A DNA stretch of 64,000 bases from Acidobacteriota bacterium (GCA_003225315.1 QHZD01000018.1:372001-436000); one strand, 5' to 3'; shown: positions 35,504 through 45,590, numbered from the stretch's first letter. The notes: generated by a model not told the origin, from the sequence alone. Numbers and translations: made by a program.

Positions 35504-37738
35504 ATGTCCTTGCCGCACCGCGTTTCGGGCTTCTCTGCGTTTCTTGCAACCTTGCTCTTCTCGGTATTCTTCGCTCCTTTTTCAACTGCCCAGCAACCGA
35601 CGGGCGCAGGAAAAGCGCTTACGATTGAACGTATCTATTCGCAGCCGAGCTTGAGCGGGCGGCTGACGCGGGGGCTGGCGTGGGCTCCCGATGGAAAAGG
35701 TCTCAGCTATTTCGAAACAAAAGGCTCCGGCAAGGAAGCCATGACGGAACTTTGGGTGATGGACGCTGCCTCAGGAGAGCGACGGCTTCTTGTGACGGCT
35801 GACAAACTCGAAGGTATTTTGCCGGTGGACACCTCGCGACCGACGCAAGCCACGGGACTTGGCCGCAGAGCGCCCTCTCAATATCAATGGGCGCCGGATG
35901 GAACAGCTATTCTGTTTCAAGGCTCGACGGCGCTCGCGTGGCTGGATTTAAAGACACAAACGGAGCGCACACTGGTTTCCGGCAAGGCTACGCTTGCCGA
36001 CCCGAAGGTTTCTCCTGATGGCCGGAACGTGAGCTTTGTTCGCGATCACAACGTTTGGCTCGTGAATCTTGCTGACGGCAAAGAACGCGCGGTCACGCAA
36101 GGCGGCACGGAAGAGATTCGCAAAGGCGAACTCGACTGGGTGTACCCGGAAGAGCTGGATATCAAAACAGCGTACTGGTGGGCGCCGGATTCTTCTTCGA
36201 TCGCCTGTCTCGAAATGGACGAAAGCAAAGTCTCGCAGTATCCGCTGGTCGATTTCTCCTCGCCGAGTGGGGAAGCGGAAATGGAGCGTTATCCGGCGGC
36301 TGGCGGCGCCAATCCCACCGTGCGCGTGCTCGTAGTTTTGCTGAACGGCGGGGAGCCTCGCGCGATGGATATCGGAGCGGGGAGTGATATTTATATTCCC
36401 CGCGTGAACTGGCTCATGGATTCAAAGCAGCTTGCTATTCAACGCCTCAATCGCACGCAAACGAACCTGGATCTCCTCATTGCAGACGCGGCTACCGGCA
36501 AGACGCGTGTTGCCCTCAGTGAAAATGATCCCAATTGGATCAACGTCAGCGACGATCTTTATTTTCTCAAGGATGGCAAGCGCTTTCTGTGGTCCAGCGA
36601 GCGCAGCGGGTATCGCCATTTGTATTTGCACGACCTCGATGGCAAGCAACTTGCCCAGCTCACCAAAGGCGAATGGGAAGTCTCTGCTGTAGATGCCATC
36701 GACGAAACAATAGGCCTGGTCTATTTCACTGCCGCGGAAAAATCACCTCTTGAGCGACATCTCTACCGAGTATCGCTTGACGGAACCGGCTTCGCGCGGC
36801 TCACCAAAGACGCAGGGACGCACGCCGTGGTATTTGCGCCCAACGCGGCCGCTTTCTACGACACCTATTCCAGTGCCGCCACCCCGCAGCGCCAGGATCT
36901 TTATCGAGCCGACGGCTCGCACATTGCCACCATCAACGAAAACAGAGTGGCCGAGCTTGCGGGCTACCATCTTTCGCCGACGGAATTTATTACCGTGAAA
37001 TCGCGCGATGGCGTACCGCTCAACGCCAGCATCATCAAGCCGACGGATTTCAACCCGCAGAAGAAGTATCCCGTGCTGGTCTACACGTATGGCGGGCCGC
37101 ACGCCCAGGTCGTGCGCAACGGCTGGGGCGGCGCCACTTTTCTCTGGCACCAGCTCATGGCGCAAAGGGGCTACATTATTTTTTCACTCGACAATCGCGG
37201 CTCGGCGGGGCGCGGCCATGCTTTTGAAACGCCGCTGCATTTCCGCATGGGCGCGCAAGAGCTTTCCGACCAGCGCGATGGCGTGCGCTATCTCAAGTCG
37301 CTTCCGTACGTCGATGCGAATCGCATCGGGATTTGGGGATGGAGTTACGGCGGCCACATGACCCTGCACGCGATGTTTGAAGCGGGCGATGATTTCAAGG
37401 CGGGTTTTGCGGGCGGCCCGGTTACTGACTGGCGCTACTACGACTCCATCTATACCGAGCGCTACCTCGGCCTGCCGCAGAAAAATGGGAAAGGCTACCA
37501 GGACTCTTCACCTGTGAAATATGCCGCGCAGCTCAAAGGCAAACTGCTGATTGCTCACGGCACCGGCGACGACAACGTGCATTACGCGAACACGCTCGCG
37601 GTGATTAACGATCTCATTGAGGCGGGAAAGTACGTCGAGGTTTTACCATTTCCTGGCCGCGGCCACGGCGTCAGCGATCCAGCAGCGCGCCGCGTCCTGA
37701 TGCAGCGTGTCACCCAGTTTTTCCTCGATAATCTCTGA
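35504..37738 (+). CDS. Dipeptidyl-peptidase IV type serine peptidase (S9B)
   Basis: 744 residues. Signal peptide (LATLLFSVFFAPFSTAQQ), a beta-propeller with WAPDGKGLSYFE, YQWAPDGTAILFQGS and the S9B-typical DWVYPEELDIKTAYWWAPDS (double-Glu motif that anchors the substrate amino terminus), then an alpha/beta hydrolase domain: Ser614 in GWSYGGHM, the Asp region HGTGDDNVH and His about 721 in PGRGHG. It removes X-Pro dipeptides from peptides in the periplasm. TAGGAGG precedes the ATG. Followed by a strong hairpin at 37799-37828. Confidence 0.96.
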   Translation: MSLPHRVSGFSAFLATLLFSVFFAPFSTAQQPTGAGKALTIERIYSQPSLSGRLTRGLAWAPDGKGLSYFETKGSGKEAMTELWVMDAASGERRLLVTADKLEGILPVDTSRPTQATGLGRRAPSQYQWAPDGTAILFQGSTALAWLDLKTQTERTLVSGKATLADPKVSPDGRNVSFVRDHNVWLVNLADGKERAVTQGGTEEIRKGELDWVYPEELDIKTAYWWAPDSSSIACLEMDESKVSQYPLVDFSSPSGEAEMERYPAAGGANPTVRVLVVLLNGGEPRAMDIGAGSDIYIPRVNWLMDSKQLAIQRLNRTQTNLDLLIADAATGKTRVALSENDPNWINVSDDLYFLKDGKRFLWSSERSGYRHLYLHDLDGKQLAQLTKGEWEVSAVDAIDETIGLVYFTAAEKSPLERHLYRVSLDGTGFARLTKDAGTHAVVFAPNAAAFYDTYSSAATPQRQDLYRADGSHIATINENRVAELAGYHLSPTEFITVKSRDGVPLNASIIKPTDFNPQKKYPVLVYTYGGPHAQVVRNGWGGATFLWHQLMAQRGYIIFSLDNRGSAGRGHAFETPLHFRMGAQELSDQRDGVRYLKSLPYVDANRIGIWGWSYGGHMTLHAMFEAGDDFKAGFAGGPVTDWRYYDSIYTERYLGLPQKNGKGYQDSSPVKYAAQLKGKLLIAHGTGDDNVHYANTLAVINDLIEAGKYVEVLPFPGRGHGVSDPAARRVLMQRVTQFFLDNL

Positions 37739-37798
37739 TCCGGGAGTCGGACGCGCTCGACTCTGAGTTCGTCGCTGCTGCCACAGGCGTAAATTAAA

Positions 37799-37828
37799 GA
37801 GGGGCAAAGTCATTTGGCTTTGCCCCTT
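37799..37828. terminator. Bidirectional terminator hairpin
   Basis: A perfect 9-base stem, GGGGCAAAG (37801-37809) and CTTTGCCCC (37818-37826), with an 8-base loop, flanked by A-rich sequence before and TTGTT after. It lies between the convergent DPP-IV gene and the His/Asp-rich gene, and could terminate both. Confidence 0.75.
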
Positions 37829-37873
37829 GTTCGCAGCCTGTGCAATGCACCGCTTTTCTGCGGTTCGAATTAT

Positions 37874-38371
37874 TTACTGCAGACCGAAATACTCGACGTG
37901 AACGTAGCGCCCGAGCCGGGCATTGAAGAGCAAGTACCAGCCCGGGTGATGATCGTCGTCGTAGACATACACGCGATCGCGGTCCCATGCCCAATCGCGG
38001 CAGCGGTCGAGGTCGTAATTGGCAACCACCCAATTCGAGTTGTCGTAGAGCACGACGCGGCGCGTCCGGTAATCAATGCGCCGGGCGACAAATACCTCTC
38101 GGACGTGTTCGTAGCGTCCTCGCGGATAGGCGCGGCCTGCTTGGAAGCGGTCGTGGTCGGCATCCCAATTGGCGTGGGGGTTGCGCGGATTGTCCCAGCC
38201 TTTGTGCTTGCCATTATCGTGGCGATCGCGGTCGTCATCGCGATCTTCGTGCTTGTCGCGGCCTTTATGCTTGCCATTGTCGTGGTGGTCGGCGCGATCT
38301 TGATGCGGGGCGGCGACCGACAGCGTTCCGGCCAAAGCCATAAAAATCATACCTGCCAAGATTTTTCGCAT
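37874..38371 (-). CDS. Secreted His/Asp-rich protein
   Basis: 165 residues. Signal peptide (MIFMALAGTLSVAA), then a highly charged repetitive segment (about 20-75) in which DNGKHKG occurs twice, with many H, D, R and K, then a beta-rich C-terminal half with YEHVREVFVARRIDYRTRRVVLYDNSN in short strands and VYVYDDDHHPGWYLLF. The charged part could bind metal ions or polyanions. GGAG lies 9 bases before the ATG. No family recognised; periplasmic or surface location inferred. Confidence 0.72.
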   Translation of the reverse strand: MRKILAGMIFMALAGTLSVAAPHQDRADHHDNGKHKGRDKHEDRDDDRDRHDNGKHKGWDNPRNPHANWDADHDRFQAGRAYPRGRYEHVREVFVARRIDYRTRRVVLYDNSNWVVANYDLDRCRDWAWDRDRVYVYDDDHHPGWYLLFNARLGRYVHVEYFGLQ

Positions 38372-38658
38372 ACGTTATTTCTCCAAGATTTGCGCTGGCG
38401 CCGATCTTACTTCTGCCAATTGATCCTGATTGATCGGAGCAACCGCTTCGCAGGCGCATGAATGCCTGATTCTATTGTGGTCCTTTACGCTTATCCCTTC
38501 GATAGCCAAAAAATGCCGCGTTCCGTATCAGGTACGCCCCTGTCGCTCGCTTCCACAGTTCTGACCAACTCGCTTGCCCGTTGCGGAAAATTGCGCGCAC
38601 GACTTTTCCGTTGTTCCCCGCCATTCAGCCGTATAATCCCGCTGACCCGGAGGTCACC

Positions 38659-39612
38659 GTGCTGAAACGATTGTTTCGCCTTAGTTTTCTCGCCGTCATA
38701 GTTTGGGCCCCGATACCCGGATTCGCGCAACAGAGTTCCCAAGAAAAAGCGCCTCAGGAGAAAGAACAAATTCTGTGGCAAAAGCTGGAAGCGACTATCG
38801 GCGGGGTGGACCACAATCTTGACGGCGTCCTGGGTGTCGCCATCCTTGACCTCGCCACTGGGCAAAAATATGTTCTCCACGCCGATGCAGTGCTTCCTAC
38901 GGCCAGCTCCATCAAGATCGCGATTCTTGCGGAGCTTTATCGCCAGGCACAGCAAGGCAAAATCAAGCTGAGTGACCTTTACACATTGCAATCATCCGAT
39001 CTCGTGGGCGGGAGCGGCATCGCCGGCGCGCTGACTCCCGGCGTGACGCGACTCACCATTCGCGACGTCGCCGCACTGATGATTTCCGTGAGCGACAATT
39101 CCGCCACAAACATCATCATCGACCGCGTCGGCATGGAAAACGTGAATACGCTCCTCGATTCACTCGGCCTGACGCATATGCGCCTTCGGCGCAAGATGAT
39201 GGATGTGAAAGCCGCCGCGGAAGGCCGCGAGAACATCGCCACGCCGCGCGAAATGGTACAGCTGCTGGAAGACTTGTACCGCGGAAAAGTATTGAACAAA
39301 CAAATGACCGAAGATTTTTTTGCGATCCTTAGCGTACACAAGGAAAGCTACATTCCGCGGGAATTGCCCGAAGATTTGCGCATCGCCAACAAGCCCGGTG
39401 AACTCGAAGGAGTGCGCAATGATTCCGGCATCGTTTTCACCGGGAATCATCCGTTCGTCATTAGCGTGATGACCGCGTATCTGCGGCGGGAAAAAGACGG
39501 CGGGGATGCCATCATTCGCATCGCGACGGCGGCATACCAGATGTTTGACCGCCTCAGCCGATCTTCGCAATATGGGCGGGTTGTTTCGTTGCACGACACG
39601 GGCAACCCCTGA
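38659..39612 (+). CDS. Class A beta-lactamase-like serine hydrolase
   Basis: 317 residues from GTG 38659, with GGAGG 5 bases upstream. Signal peptide FLAVIVWAPIPGFAQQ. All four active-site elements of class A enzymes are visible: Ser83-x-x-Lys86 (SSIK), Ser145-Asp146-Asn147, an omega-loop Glu188 with Asn192 (EGREN), and Lys245-Pro-Gly (KPG in place of KTG). The spacing fits the family. It should hydrolyse beta-lactams in the periplasm, but chromosomal environmental members may have poor activity or another substrate. No ampR-like regulator adjoins it. Confidence 0.88.
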   Translation: MLKRLFRLSFLAVIVWAPIPGFAQQSSQEKAPQEKEQILWQKLEATIGGVDHNLDGVLGVAILDLATGQKYVLHADAVLPTASSIKIAILAELYRQAQQGKIKLSDLYTLQSSDLVGGSGIAGALTPGVTRLTIRDVAALMISVSDNSATNIIIDRVGMENVNTLLDSLGLTHMRLRRKMMDVKAAAEGRENIATPREMVQLLEDLYRGKVLNKQMTEDFFAILSVHKESYIPRELPEDLRIANKPGELEGVRNDSGIVFTGNHPFVISVMTAYLRREKDGGDAIIRIATAAYQMFDRLSRSSQYGRVVSLHDTGNP

Positions 39613-39621
39613 ATGGGTTGC
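39602..39621. terminator. Possible terminator hairpin between convergent genes
   Basis: A 7-base inverted repeat, GCAACCC at 39602-39608 and GGGTTGC at 39615-39621, overlaps the stop of the beta-lactamase gene; a TCTTTTT run follows about 12 bases later. Weak but well placed between two convergent genes. Confidence 0.4.
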
Positions 39622-39638
39622 TAATTGAAGGTATCTTT

Positions 39639-41117
39639 TTACGGCGCTACAACGTCTTTCAGCTTTGACTTCACTTGAACCGCTGAGAGGCTTGAAGCAT
39701 CCCAGCCGCCACCCAGCGCCTTGATAAGGAGCACGCTCGTCACCAGCCTCTGGCCGTGAATCACGGCGAGCTGCTGCTCATTGTTCAGCAAATTCTGCTG
39801 CGCGTTGACGACATCGAGATAATTCACGAGGCCGCCGACATAGCGGCTGTTCGCGATGTCCAATGTACGCCGCGCCGCATCGACCGCCTGCTGCTGCGAT
39901 TGATTCGCCTGGTCCAGCACGATCAATCCGGTTACGTCGTCCTGCACTTCGCGAAAAGCATTCAGCACGCTATCGCGGTAAGCTGCAACGCTGGCGTCAT
40001 ACCCGGCTTTGGCGAACTGCACCTGCGCGCGCCGCGATCCACCTGTGAAAATGCTTTCCGCGACGTTGGCGCCGACCGCCCAGAAAGTGCTCTGTACGTT
40101 CATCAGCTTGGCGATATCGGCGGCCTGCCATCCGCCGTTTCCAAAAAGATTTAGCGACGGATAGTAAGCAGCACGGGCAATTCCGATTTGCGCGTTCGCC
40201 ACGGCCATCTGCCGCTCAGCTTCCGCGATGTCCGGCCTTCGCTCCAGCAAATCCGAAGGCAAACCCGCATTGAGTCCGGGTGGCTCCGCATTCAGCTCCT
40301 TGCTGGACAGATGGAAGTCTGGGGCGGGTCTCCCGACGAGGACCGCAATCGCGTCTTCAAACTGTTTCCTCTGCTGCAAGAGCAGGATCGCCTGCGTCCG
40401 CGTGGTATTCAGCAGCGTTTCTTCCTGCGCCACATCCAGCCCGGAGGCTACGCCGCCTTTGTGCCGCTGGTCCACCAATTGCAAGCCGCGCTCCAGGGTT
40501 TCCACAGTGCGATGCAAAATCCCCAGCTCCGCATCAAGCTGCCGCAGAGTGAAGTAGTCGCCCGCGAGCTCCGCAGTGATCACCAGCCGCACGTTTTCAA
40601 AGTCGGCAGCGGTCGCCTGGTAGGACGCCTGTGCTGACTCAATGCTGCGCCGCCTCCGGCCAAATAAATCCACTTCGTAGCCGACCGTGAATGGCAAAGA
40701 AATGTTTGTTTGCGAGACGGGACCAGTCGTGGGAAAGTTGCTGCTCGTTGGACGATTGCCGGAAAGGCGTTGGCGCTGAACACCCGGGGCCGTCGCCACG
40801 GTGGGGAATTGCGTGGCAATCTGAATTCCAGCGGACGCGCGGGCTTGTTCCAGGCGTGCCGCAGAAACTTTGATGGTTTGGTTCGCATCGAGCGCCTGTT
40901 TTTCCAGCGCACTTAATTCGTCATCGCCGAAAACGTTCCACCATTCGCCTTTGGCAACACCATCTTTTGGAGCACTCTCGCGCCAAGGCTCCGCCACGTC
41001 CCATTTTGCAGGCACGGACGCCGTGGCACGCTGGTACTTCGGCCCCACCGTGCAACCACCAATGAGGACAGCAAGAGCGAGCCCGATCAGGGCGGGGAAT
41101 TGCCTGGTGTGCATCAT
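39639..41117 (-). CDS. RND efflux outer membrane lipoprotein (NodT/OprM family)
   Basis: 492 residues. Lipobox with Cys22 (LIGGCTVGPKY), then the repeated long-helix plan of outer membrane factors, e.g. LSALEKQALDANQTIKVSAARLEQARAS-type blocks and the mirrored ANAQIGIARAAYYPSL and QVQFAKAGYDASVAAYRDSVLNAF. It forms the trimeric outer membrane exit duct. The ATG overlaps the stop of the adaptor gene (TAATG), and this is the last gene of the three-gene efflux operon. Confidence 0.96.
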   Translation of the reverse strand: MMHTRQFPALIGLALAVLIGGCTVGPKYQRATASVPAKWDVAEPWRESAPKDGVAKGEWWNVFGDDELSALEKQALDANQTIKVSAARLEQARASAGIQIATQFPTVATAPGVQRQRLSGNRPTSSNFPTTGPVSQTNISLPFTVGYEVDLFGRRRRSIESAQASYQATAADFENVRLVITAELAGDYFTLRQLDAELGILHRTVETLERGLQLVDQRHKGGVASGLDVAQEETLLNTTRTQAILLLQQRKQFEDAIAVLVGRPAPDFHLSSKELNAEPPGLNAGLPSDLLERRPDIAEAERQMAVANAQIGIARAAYYPSLNLFGNGGWQAADIAKLMNVQSTFWAVGANVAESIFTGGSRRAQVQFAKAGYDASVAAYRDSVLNAFREVQDDVTGLIVLDQANQSQQQAVDAARRTLDIANSRYVGGLVNYLDVVNAQQNLLNNEQQLAVIHGQRLVTSVLLIKALGGGWDASSLSAVQVKSKLKDVVAP

Positions 41118-42340
41118 TATTGCCGCTTGGTTCCTTGCGCCGGGTTTGGCTGCGCAGTGGGTTGATTCGGCGCGACGTTCAACGCAATTTCCTTGACGCG
41201 AACTTCTTGGCCCTCGTCGAGAGAATCCGCGGGATTCAGCACGATCCAGTCGCTGGCGTCGAGACCCTGCAAGACTTCGAGACTTGTGCCGTAGTCGCGG
41301 CCGACGGTGAGAGGTTTGAGGTGCGTTCTGTGATTGCCATCCACGACCACGGCGCGAAGTCCTTCCGAACGAAACAGAAGCGCGTTCACAGGCACGGCAA
41401 GCCGCGCCCCGGTCACTTTTACTTGCAAGTGCGCCTGCGCGTAACCGCCAGGGAGCAGCGCGCCATTGTGGTTTGGCACGTCCACTTCGGTGAGAAGAGT
41501 ACGCGTGCCCGGGTCAATCGACTCCGCCGTGCGCACTACTTTGCCTTCGAATTCCTGACCGGGATACTGAGTCAGTTCGAGAAAGGCGCCAAGTCCAGAA
41601 CGAATGGAAGGCGCGTAGGCTTCCGGGACGCTGACGTACACGCGAATGGGATCCGTCTGCGCGAGGGAAAAGAGTTGCTGCGAAGCGCCGCCGTTTCCTG
41701 CGTTGATCAGCGTCCCCGTGTCCACATTGCGCCGCGTAATAACGCCGCTGAAGGGCGCGTAAATGTGCTTGAAGGATTCCAACTCTTCAAGCCGCCGGAC
41801 GTTGGCTTCCGCTGATTTTACGTTCGCGACTTTGGCTTCCAGATCGCCCGTGGCGTTGTCGACTTCTTGCTTGGACACGCCATCGGTCTTGATCAGTTCC
41901 TGGTAACGCGTTGCCGTGATCCTGGACAGGTTCGCGTTGGCCTGGGCGGTATTCAGGTCGGCGCGTGCCTGGGACAATTGCTGATCCACTTCTGGGGTAT
42001 CGATGTCCGCGAGCAAATCGCCCTGCCGAACGCGGCTGCCGATATCGTGATACCACTTTTTCAAATAGCCGTTAGTCCGCGCGTAGATCGGCGATTCGAC
42101 ATACGCTTGCATGGCACCGGGGAGGACCAGGTCTTCCTGCGTCGATTCCATGGAAGGATGAAACACGGCTACCGTGGGGATCGCGAGCGTTTCCGTTTCC
42201 TTGGCGAGCGCCTGATACTGCGCGCGCCGCTGGAACAGCGTCAGCGCCCCCAGGACCACCAGCACAATCACGACGAGGAAAAGTATCGTGAAGATCCGGC
42301 TGCCCTTCCCGCTAGGTTGCTCTCGGTCTACTGCGTCCAT
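41117..42340 (-). CDS. RND efflux periplasmic adaptor (HlyD/AcrA family)
   Basis: 407 residues from ATG 42340 (GGAG 5 bases upstream); ATG 42361 is an in-frame alternative. One N-terminal membrane helix (ILFLVVIVLVVLGALTLF), then a lipoyl/barrel-sandwich half YVESPIYARTNGYLKKW and IGSRVRQGDLLADIDTPEVDQQL, a coiled-coil hairpin (AQANANLSRITATRY, ANVRRLEELESF), IYAPFSGVITRRNVDTGTL and a beta-barrel plus membrane-proximal domain. It joins the RND pump encoded upstream to the outer membrane factor. The C-terminus is Pro/Gln-rich. Confidence 0.94.
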   Translation of the reverse strand: MDAVDREQPSGKGSRIFTILFLVVIVLVVLGALTLFQRRAQYQALAKETETLAIPTVAVFHPSMESTQEDLVLPGAMQAYVESPIYARTNGYLKKWYHDIGSRVRQGDLLADIDTPEVDQQLSQARADLNTAQANANLSRITATRYQELIKTDGVSKQEVDNATGDLEAKVANVKSAEANVRRLEELESFKHIYAPFSGVITRRNVDTGTLINAGNGGASQQLFSLAQTDPIRVYVSVPEAYAPSIRSGLGAFLELTQYPGQEFEGKVVRTAESIDPGTRTLLTEVDVPNHNGALLPGGYAQAHLQVKVTGARLAVPVNALLFRSEGLRAVVVDGNHRTHLKPLTVGRDYGTSLEVLQGLDASDWIVLNPADSLDEGQEVRVKEIALNVAPNQPTAQPNPAQGTKRQ

Positions 42341-42407
42341 CTGAACTCCGCCTTCCATCATGCCCCCATCTCTGCTTTCACTTCCAGTGCGAAAAATTTC
42401 AAACCGT

Positions 42408-45400
42408 TTACAGCGAGAGCGGCTCCGGCGGAGACGGCCTTCGCGTCCGGCGCCCATGGATCATGGAAAAAACGCACGGCACAAAAAAGAGCGTGGCGAA
42501 CGTGGCAAAAACCAGCCCGCCGATTACCGCGCGGCCAAGAGGCGCGTTTTGCTCGCCGCCTTCGCCGAGGCCTACGGCCATCGGCACCATTCCAATGATC
42601 ATCGCGAGCGCGGTCATCAATACCGGCCGGATGCGCACGAAACCGGCTTCGCTGGCAGCATCTATGGCGCTTTTGCCTTCATCCATTTGCTCGCGTGCAA
42701 AGGAAACCATCAGGATGCTGTTCGCCGTGGCCACGCCCATGCACATGATTGCGCCGGTCAGTGACGGCACGTTCAGCGTCGTATGTGTCAGAAGCAGCGT
42801 CCAGCAAATGCCCGCGAGCGCCCCGGGCAGCGCGGTAATGATAATGAAGGGATCGAGCCAGGACTGGAAATTGACGACGATCAGGAGATAAGCAAGCACG
42901 ATCGCGCCAAGCAATCCAAAGCCTAGCCCGGCAAACGAACTTTTCATGGTCTGGACTTGGCCGCGAACGGCAATGTGACTGCCCTTCGGTAAATCCTTTT
43001 CGATGGCCTGAACGCGCTTCTCGACTTCGTCAGCGACGCCGCCGAGGTCGCGGCCATCCACGGCCGCGTAGATGTTGATCATCGGCTGTGTAGTGTAGTG
43101 CGAAACTTCCGCGGGCCGGGCGATCGTCGACGTGGTGACTAGGTTTCCCAGAATCTGGGGCCGCGAACCAGGAGCGCTGCCGCCGATGGGAGTATTTTGC
43201 AGAGCCTGATAGTTTTCCACGCGATACTGCGGCTCCTGCACCGCGACGTTGTACTCCACGCCATTTTTCGGATCCAGCCAGAAAGCCGGGGCGGTCTGGA
43301 AGCTGGAGCTAAGCGAGACAAGAACGTTTTGCGCCACGTCGCGCGACTGCATGCCCACGGATTGCGCGCGGGCCCTGTCGATCTCCATAAAGAGCGTGGG
43401 GTTGTCAAAGGCCTGCTGAACGTGGACATCCACGGCACCGGGAATGTGACGGAATTCGCTGGCGAGTTTCTCCCCGACTAGATAATTTCCGCGCTGGTTC
43501 ATACCCGTGACTTCCACGTCGATGGGAGCGGGAGTGCCGAAATTCAGGATTTGCGTCACGATGTCCGCCGGCTGAAAGAAGAACTGCACTCCAGGAAAGC
43601 GCTGCGGAAGTTTTTCGCGCAAGTCATTGATATACGCCCCGGTGGGCTTGCCGCGCACTTCCTTCAACTGAACAAGAATTTCAGCATCGGAACTCCCGAT
43701 GGTGCCGGCGTTGCTGTAGGTGAGGTTGATGCCGCTGTAAGGCAAGCCGATATTGTCGAGGACCGTGGTCAGCTCGTCCTTCGGGATGGTTTCGCGGATG
43801 ACACCGTTTACCTGGTCGGCCAGGCGCGCCGTCTCCTCAATGCGCAGACCGGTGCGAGCGCGCAAGTGCAGGCGAATCTGTCCCGCGTCCACCTTTGGAA
43901 AGAAATCGCGCCCAAGAACGCCAACGAGCAAGATGGAGAAGACGCAGAAAGCCAGGAAACAAGCGGAGAACAGCTTTGGCGAATGCAGCGCCACACCCAG
44001 TGCTCTCCGATACCCTTCGCGGAATTTTTCAAAACTTCGCTCAAAGCCCTGCTGATAGCGGCGGAAGAAGCCCATCTTTTCGCCGGCGTGTTCCTCAGCT
44101 TGGTATTCGTCTTCCGAGCTCAGGAGATACATGGCCAGGGTCGGCACGATCGTGCGCGACCACATGTAAGAAGCTAGCATGGCAAAGCTGACGGCTTCAG
44201 CCAATGGAACGAACAGGAATTTCGCCACGCCGGAAAGGAAAAACATGGGGATGAAGACGATGCAAATACACAGCGTGGAAACAAAAGCGGGCACGGCAAT
44301 CTGCTGCGCGCCGTCCAGGATGGCCTGAACGGTTTCCTTGCCCATGGCCAGATTGCGGTTAATGTTTTCGATTTCAACGGTGGCGTCATCAACGAGGATG
44401 CCGACGGCGAGCGCGAGGCCGCCGAGCGTCATGATATTGATCGTCTGGCCGAGGGCGCTGAGGCACAGGATGCTGACGAGAATCGACAATGGAATCGAGA
44501 TCGCAATGATCAGCGTGCTTTTCCAATTTCCGAGAAAGAGCAGAATCATTACGGCAGTCAGGCAGGCCGCGATAATCGCTTCGCGGATAACCCCCTGGAT
44601 GGAAGCGCGCACGTAGAGCGACTGGTCGAAAAACGTGGAGATGCGCATGCCTTCGGGAATCGAGCCTTTGTTGAAATCCAGCATCTGCTTAACGCGGTCG
44701 ACGATGTCGATGGTCGATGCCGTGCCCGTCTTGTAGATGCTCATGAGCACGCCGCGCTGCCCGTTGGACAGGACAATGTTGGTCTGCGGAGAAAAGCCAT
44801 CGCGCACGTGAGCGACGTCCTTCATATAAATCGTCGCGCCATTCACGGTCTTGACCGGCAGATCATTCAGTTCCTCGACGGATTGCGGGCTGCCGTTCAT
44901 CTCTACGTTGTACTCAAGCGTGCCGAGCTTTGCAGTGCCCGTCGGGAGAATCAGATTTTGCGCATTGACGGCATTTACGATGTCCACCGCGGAAAGCCCT
45001 TTGGCCTGCAGGGCCGTCGGATTGATATCAACGCTCACAACGCGTTGTTTGCCGCCGTAAGGAAATGGCGTGGCGGCGCCGGGTACAGTCGCAAGCTGCG
45101 TGCGGATAAAATAATTGCCGAAATCGAAAAGCTGCTGCTCGCTGAGCGTGTCGCTGGTCAGGCCGATCTGGATGACCGGCACAGTCGATGCAGAATAAAT
45201 AATGACCAGGGGCGGCGTGGTTCCAGGTGGCAGAAAGCGCAAAAAGGTTTGCGAGATGGCTGCGGTCTGGGCCAACGCCGTCTGAATGTTGGCGCCGGGT
45301 TGAAAGAAAACTTTGATGACGGCGATCCCGTTGAGCGATTGGGATTCGATGTGCTCGACGTCGCTCACCAGCGTCGTGACGCCGCGTTCGACGTTCGAGG

Positions 45401-45590
45401 TGATACGTTGCTCCATCTCCTGAGGTTGCAGGCCGTTGTAGGTCCAAACTAGGGAAATGACCGGGATGTTGATGTCCGGGAAAATGTCGACGGGAGTGCG
45501 CAGCAACACTACCGGCGTCAACAGGATGATCGCGAGCGCCATCACCACAAATGTGTATGGCCTCCGCAGCGCTAATCGTACAATCCACAT
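42408..45590 (-). CDS. RND multidrug efflux permease (HAE/AcrB family)
   Basis: 1060 residues, full length for a resistance-nodulation-division pump, with twelve predicted helices in two halves. TM4 carries the proton-relay pair in GILVDDATVEIENI, the TM12 region MGVATANSILMVSFAREQM, and a conserved GxxxFPxVDAGQIRLHLRA-like start of the second periplasmic domain. The sequence is of the broader heavy-metal/multidrug type in which a triple-helix core lacks the exact AcrB substrate loops, so the substrate is unknown. First gene of the operon with the adaptor and outer membrane factor. Confidence 0.95.
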   Translation of the reverse strand: MWIVRLALRRPYTFVVMALAIILLTPVVLLRTPVDIFPDINIPVISLVWTYNGLQPQEMEQRITSNVERGVTTLVSDVEHIESQSLNGIAVIKVFFQPGANIQTALAQTAAISQTFLRFLPPGTTPPLVIIYSASTVPVIQIGLTSDTLSEQQLFDFGNYFIRTQLATVPGAATPFPYGGKQRVVSVDINPTALQAKGLSAVDIVNAVNAQNLILPTGTAKLGTLEYNVEMNGSPQSVEELNDLPVKTVNGATIYMKDVAHVRDGFSPQTNIVLSNGQRGVLMSIYKTGTASTIDIVDRVKQMLDFNKGSIPEGMRISTFFDQSLYVRASIQGVIREAIIAACLTAVMILLFLGNWKSTLIIAISIPLSILVSILCLSALGQTINIMTLGGLALAVGILVDDATVEIENINRNLAMGKETVQAILDGAQQIAVPAFVSTLCICIVFIPMFFLSGVAKFLFVPLAEAVSFAMLASYMWSRTIVPTLAMYLLSSEDEYQAEEHAGEKMGFFRRYQQGFERSFEKFREGYRRALGVALHSPKLFSACFLAFCVFSILLVGVLGRDFFPKVDAGQIRLHLRARTGLRIEETARLADQVNGVIRETIPKDELTTVLDNIGLPYSGINLTYSNAGTIGSSDAEILVQLKEVRGKPTGAYINDLREKLPQRFPGVQFFFQPADIVTQILNFGTPAPIDVEVTGMNQRGNYLVGEKLASEFRHIPGAVDVHVQQAFDNPTLFMEIDRARAQSVGMQSRDVAQNVLVSLSSSFQTAPAFWLDPKNGVEYNVAVQEPQYRVENYQALQNTPIGGSAPGSRPQILGNLVTTSTIARPAEVSHYTTQPMINIYAAVDGRDLGGVADEVEKRVQAIEKDLPKGSHIAVRGQVQTMKSSFAGLGFGLLGAIVLAYLLIVVNFQSWLDPFIIITALPGALAGICWTLLLTHTTLNVPSLTGAIMCMGVATANSILMVSFAREQMDEGKSAIDAASEAGFVRIRPVLMTALAMIIGMVPMAVGLGEGGEQNAPLGRAVIGGLVFATFATLFFVPCVFSMIHGRRTRRPSPPEPLSL

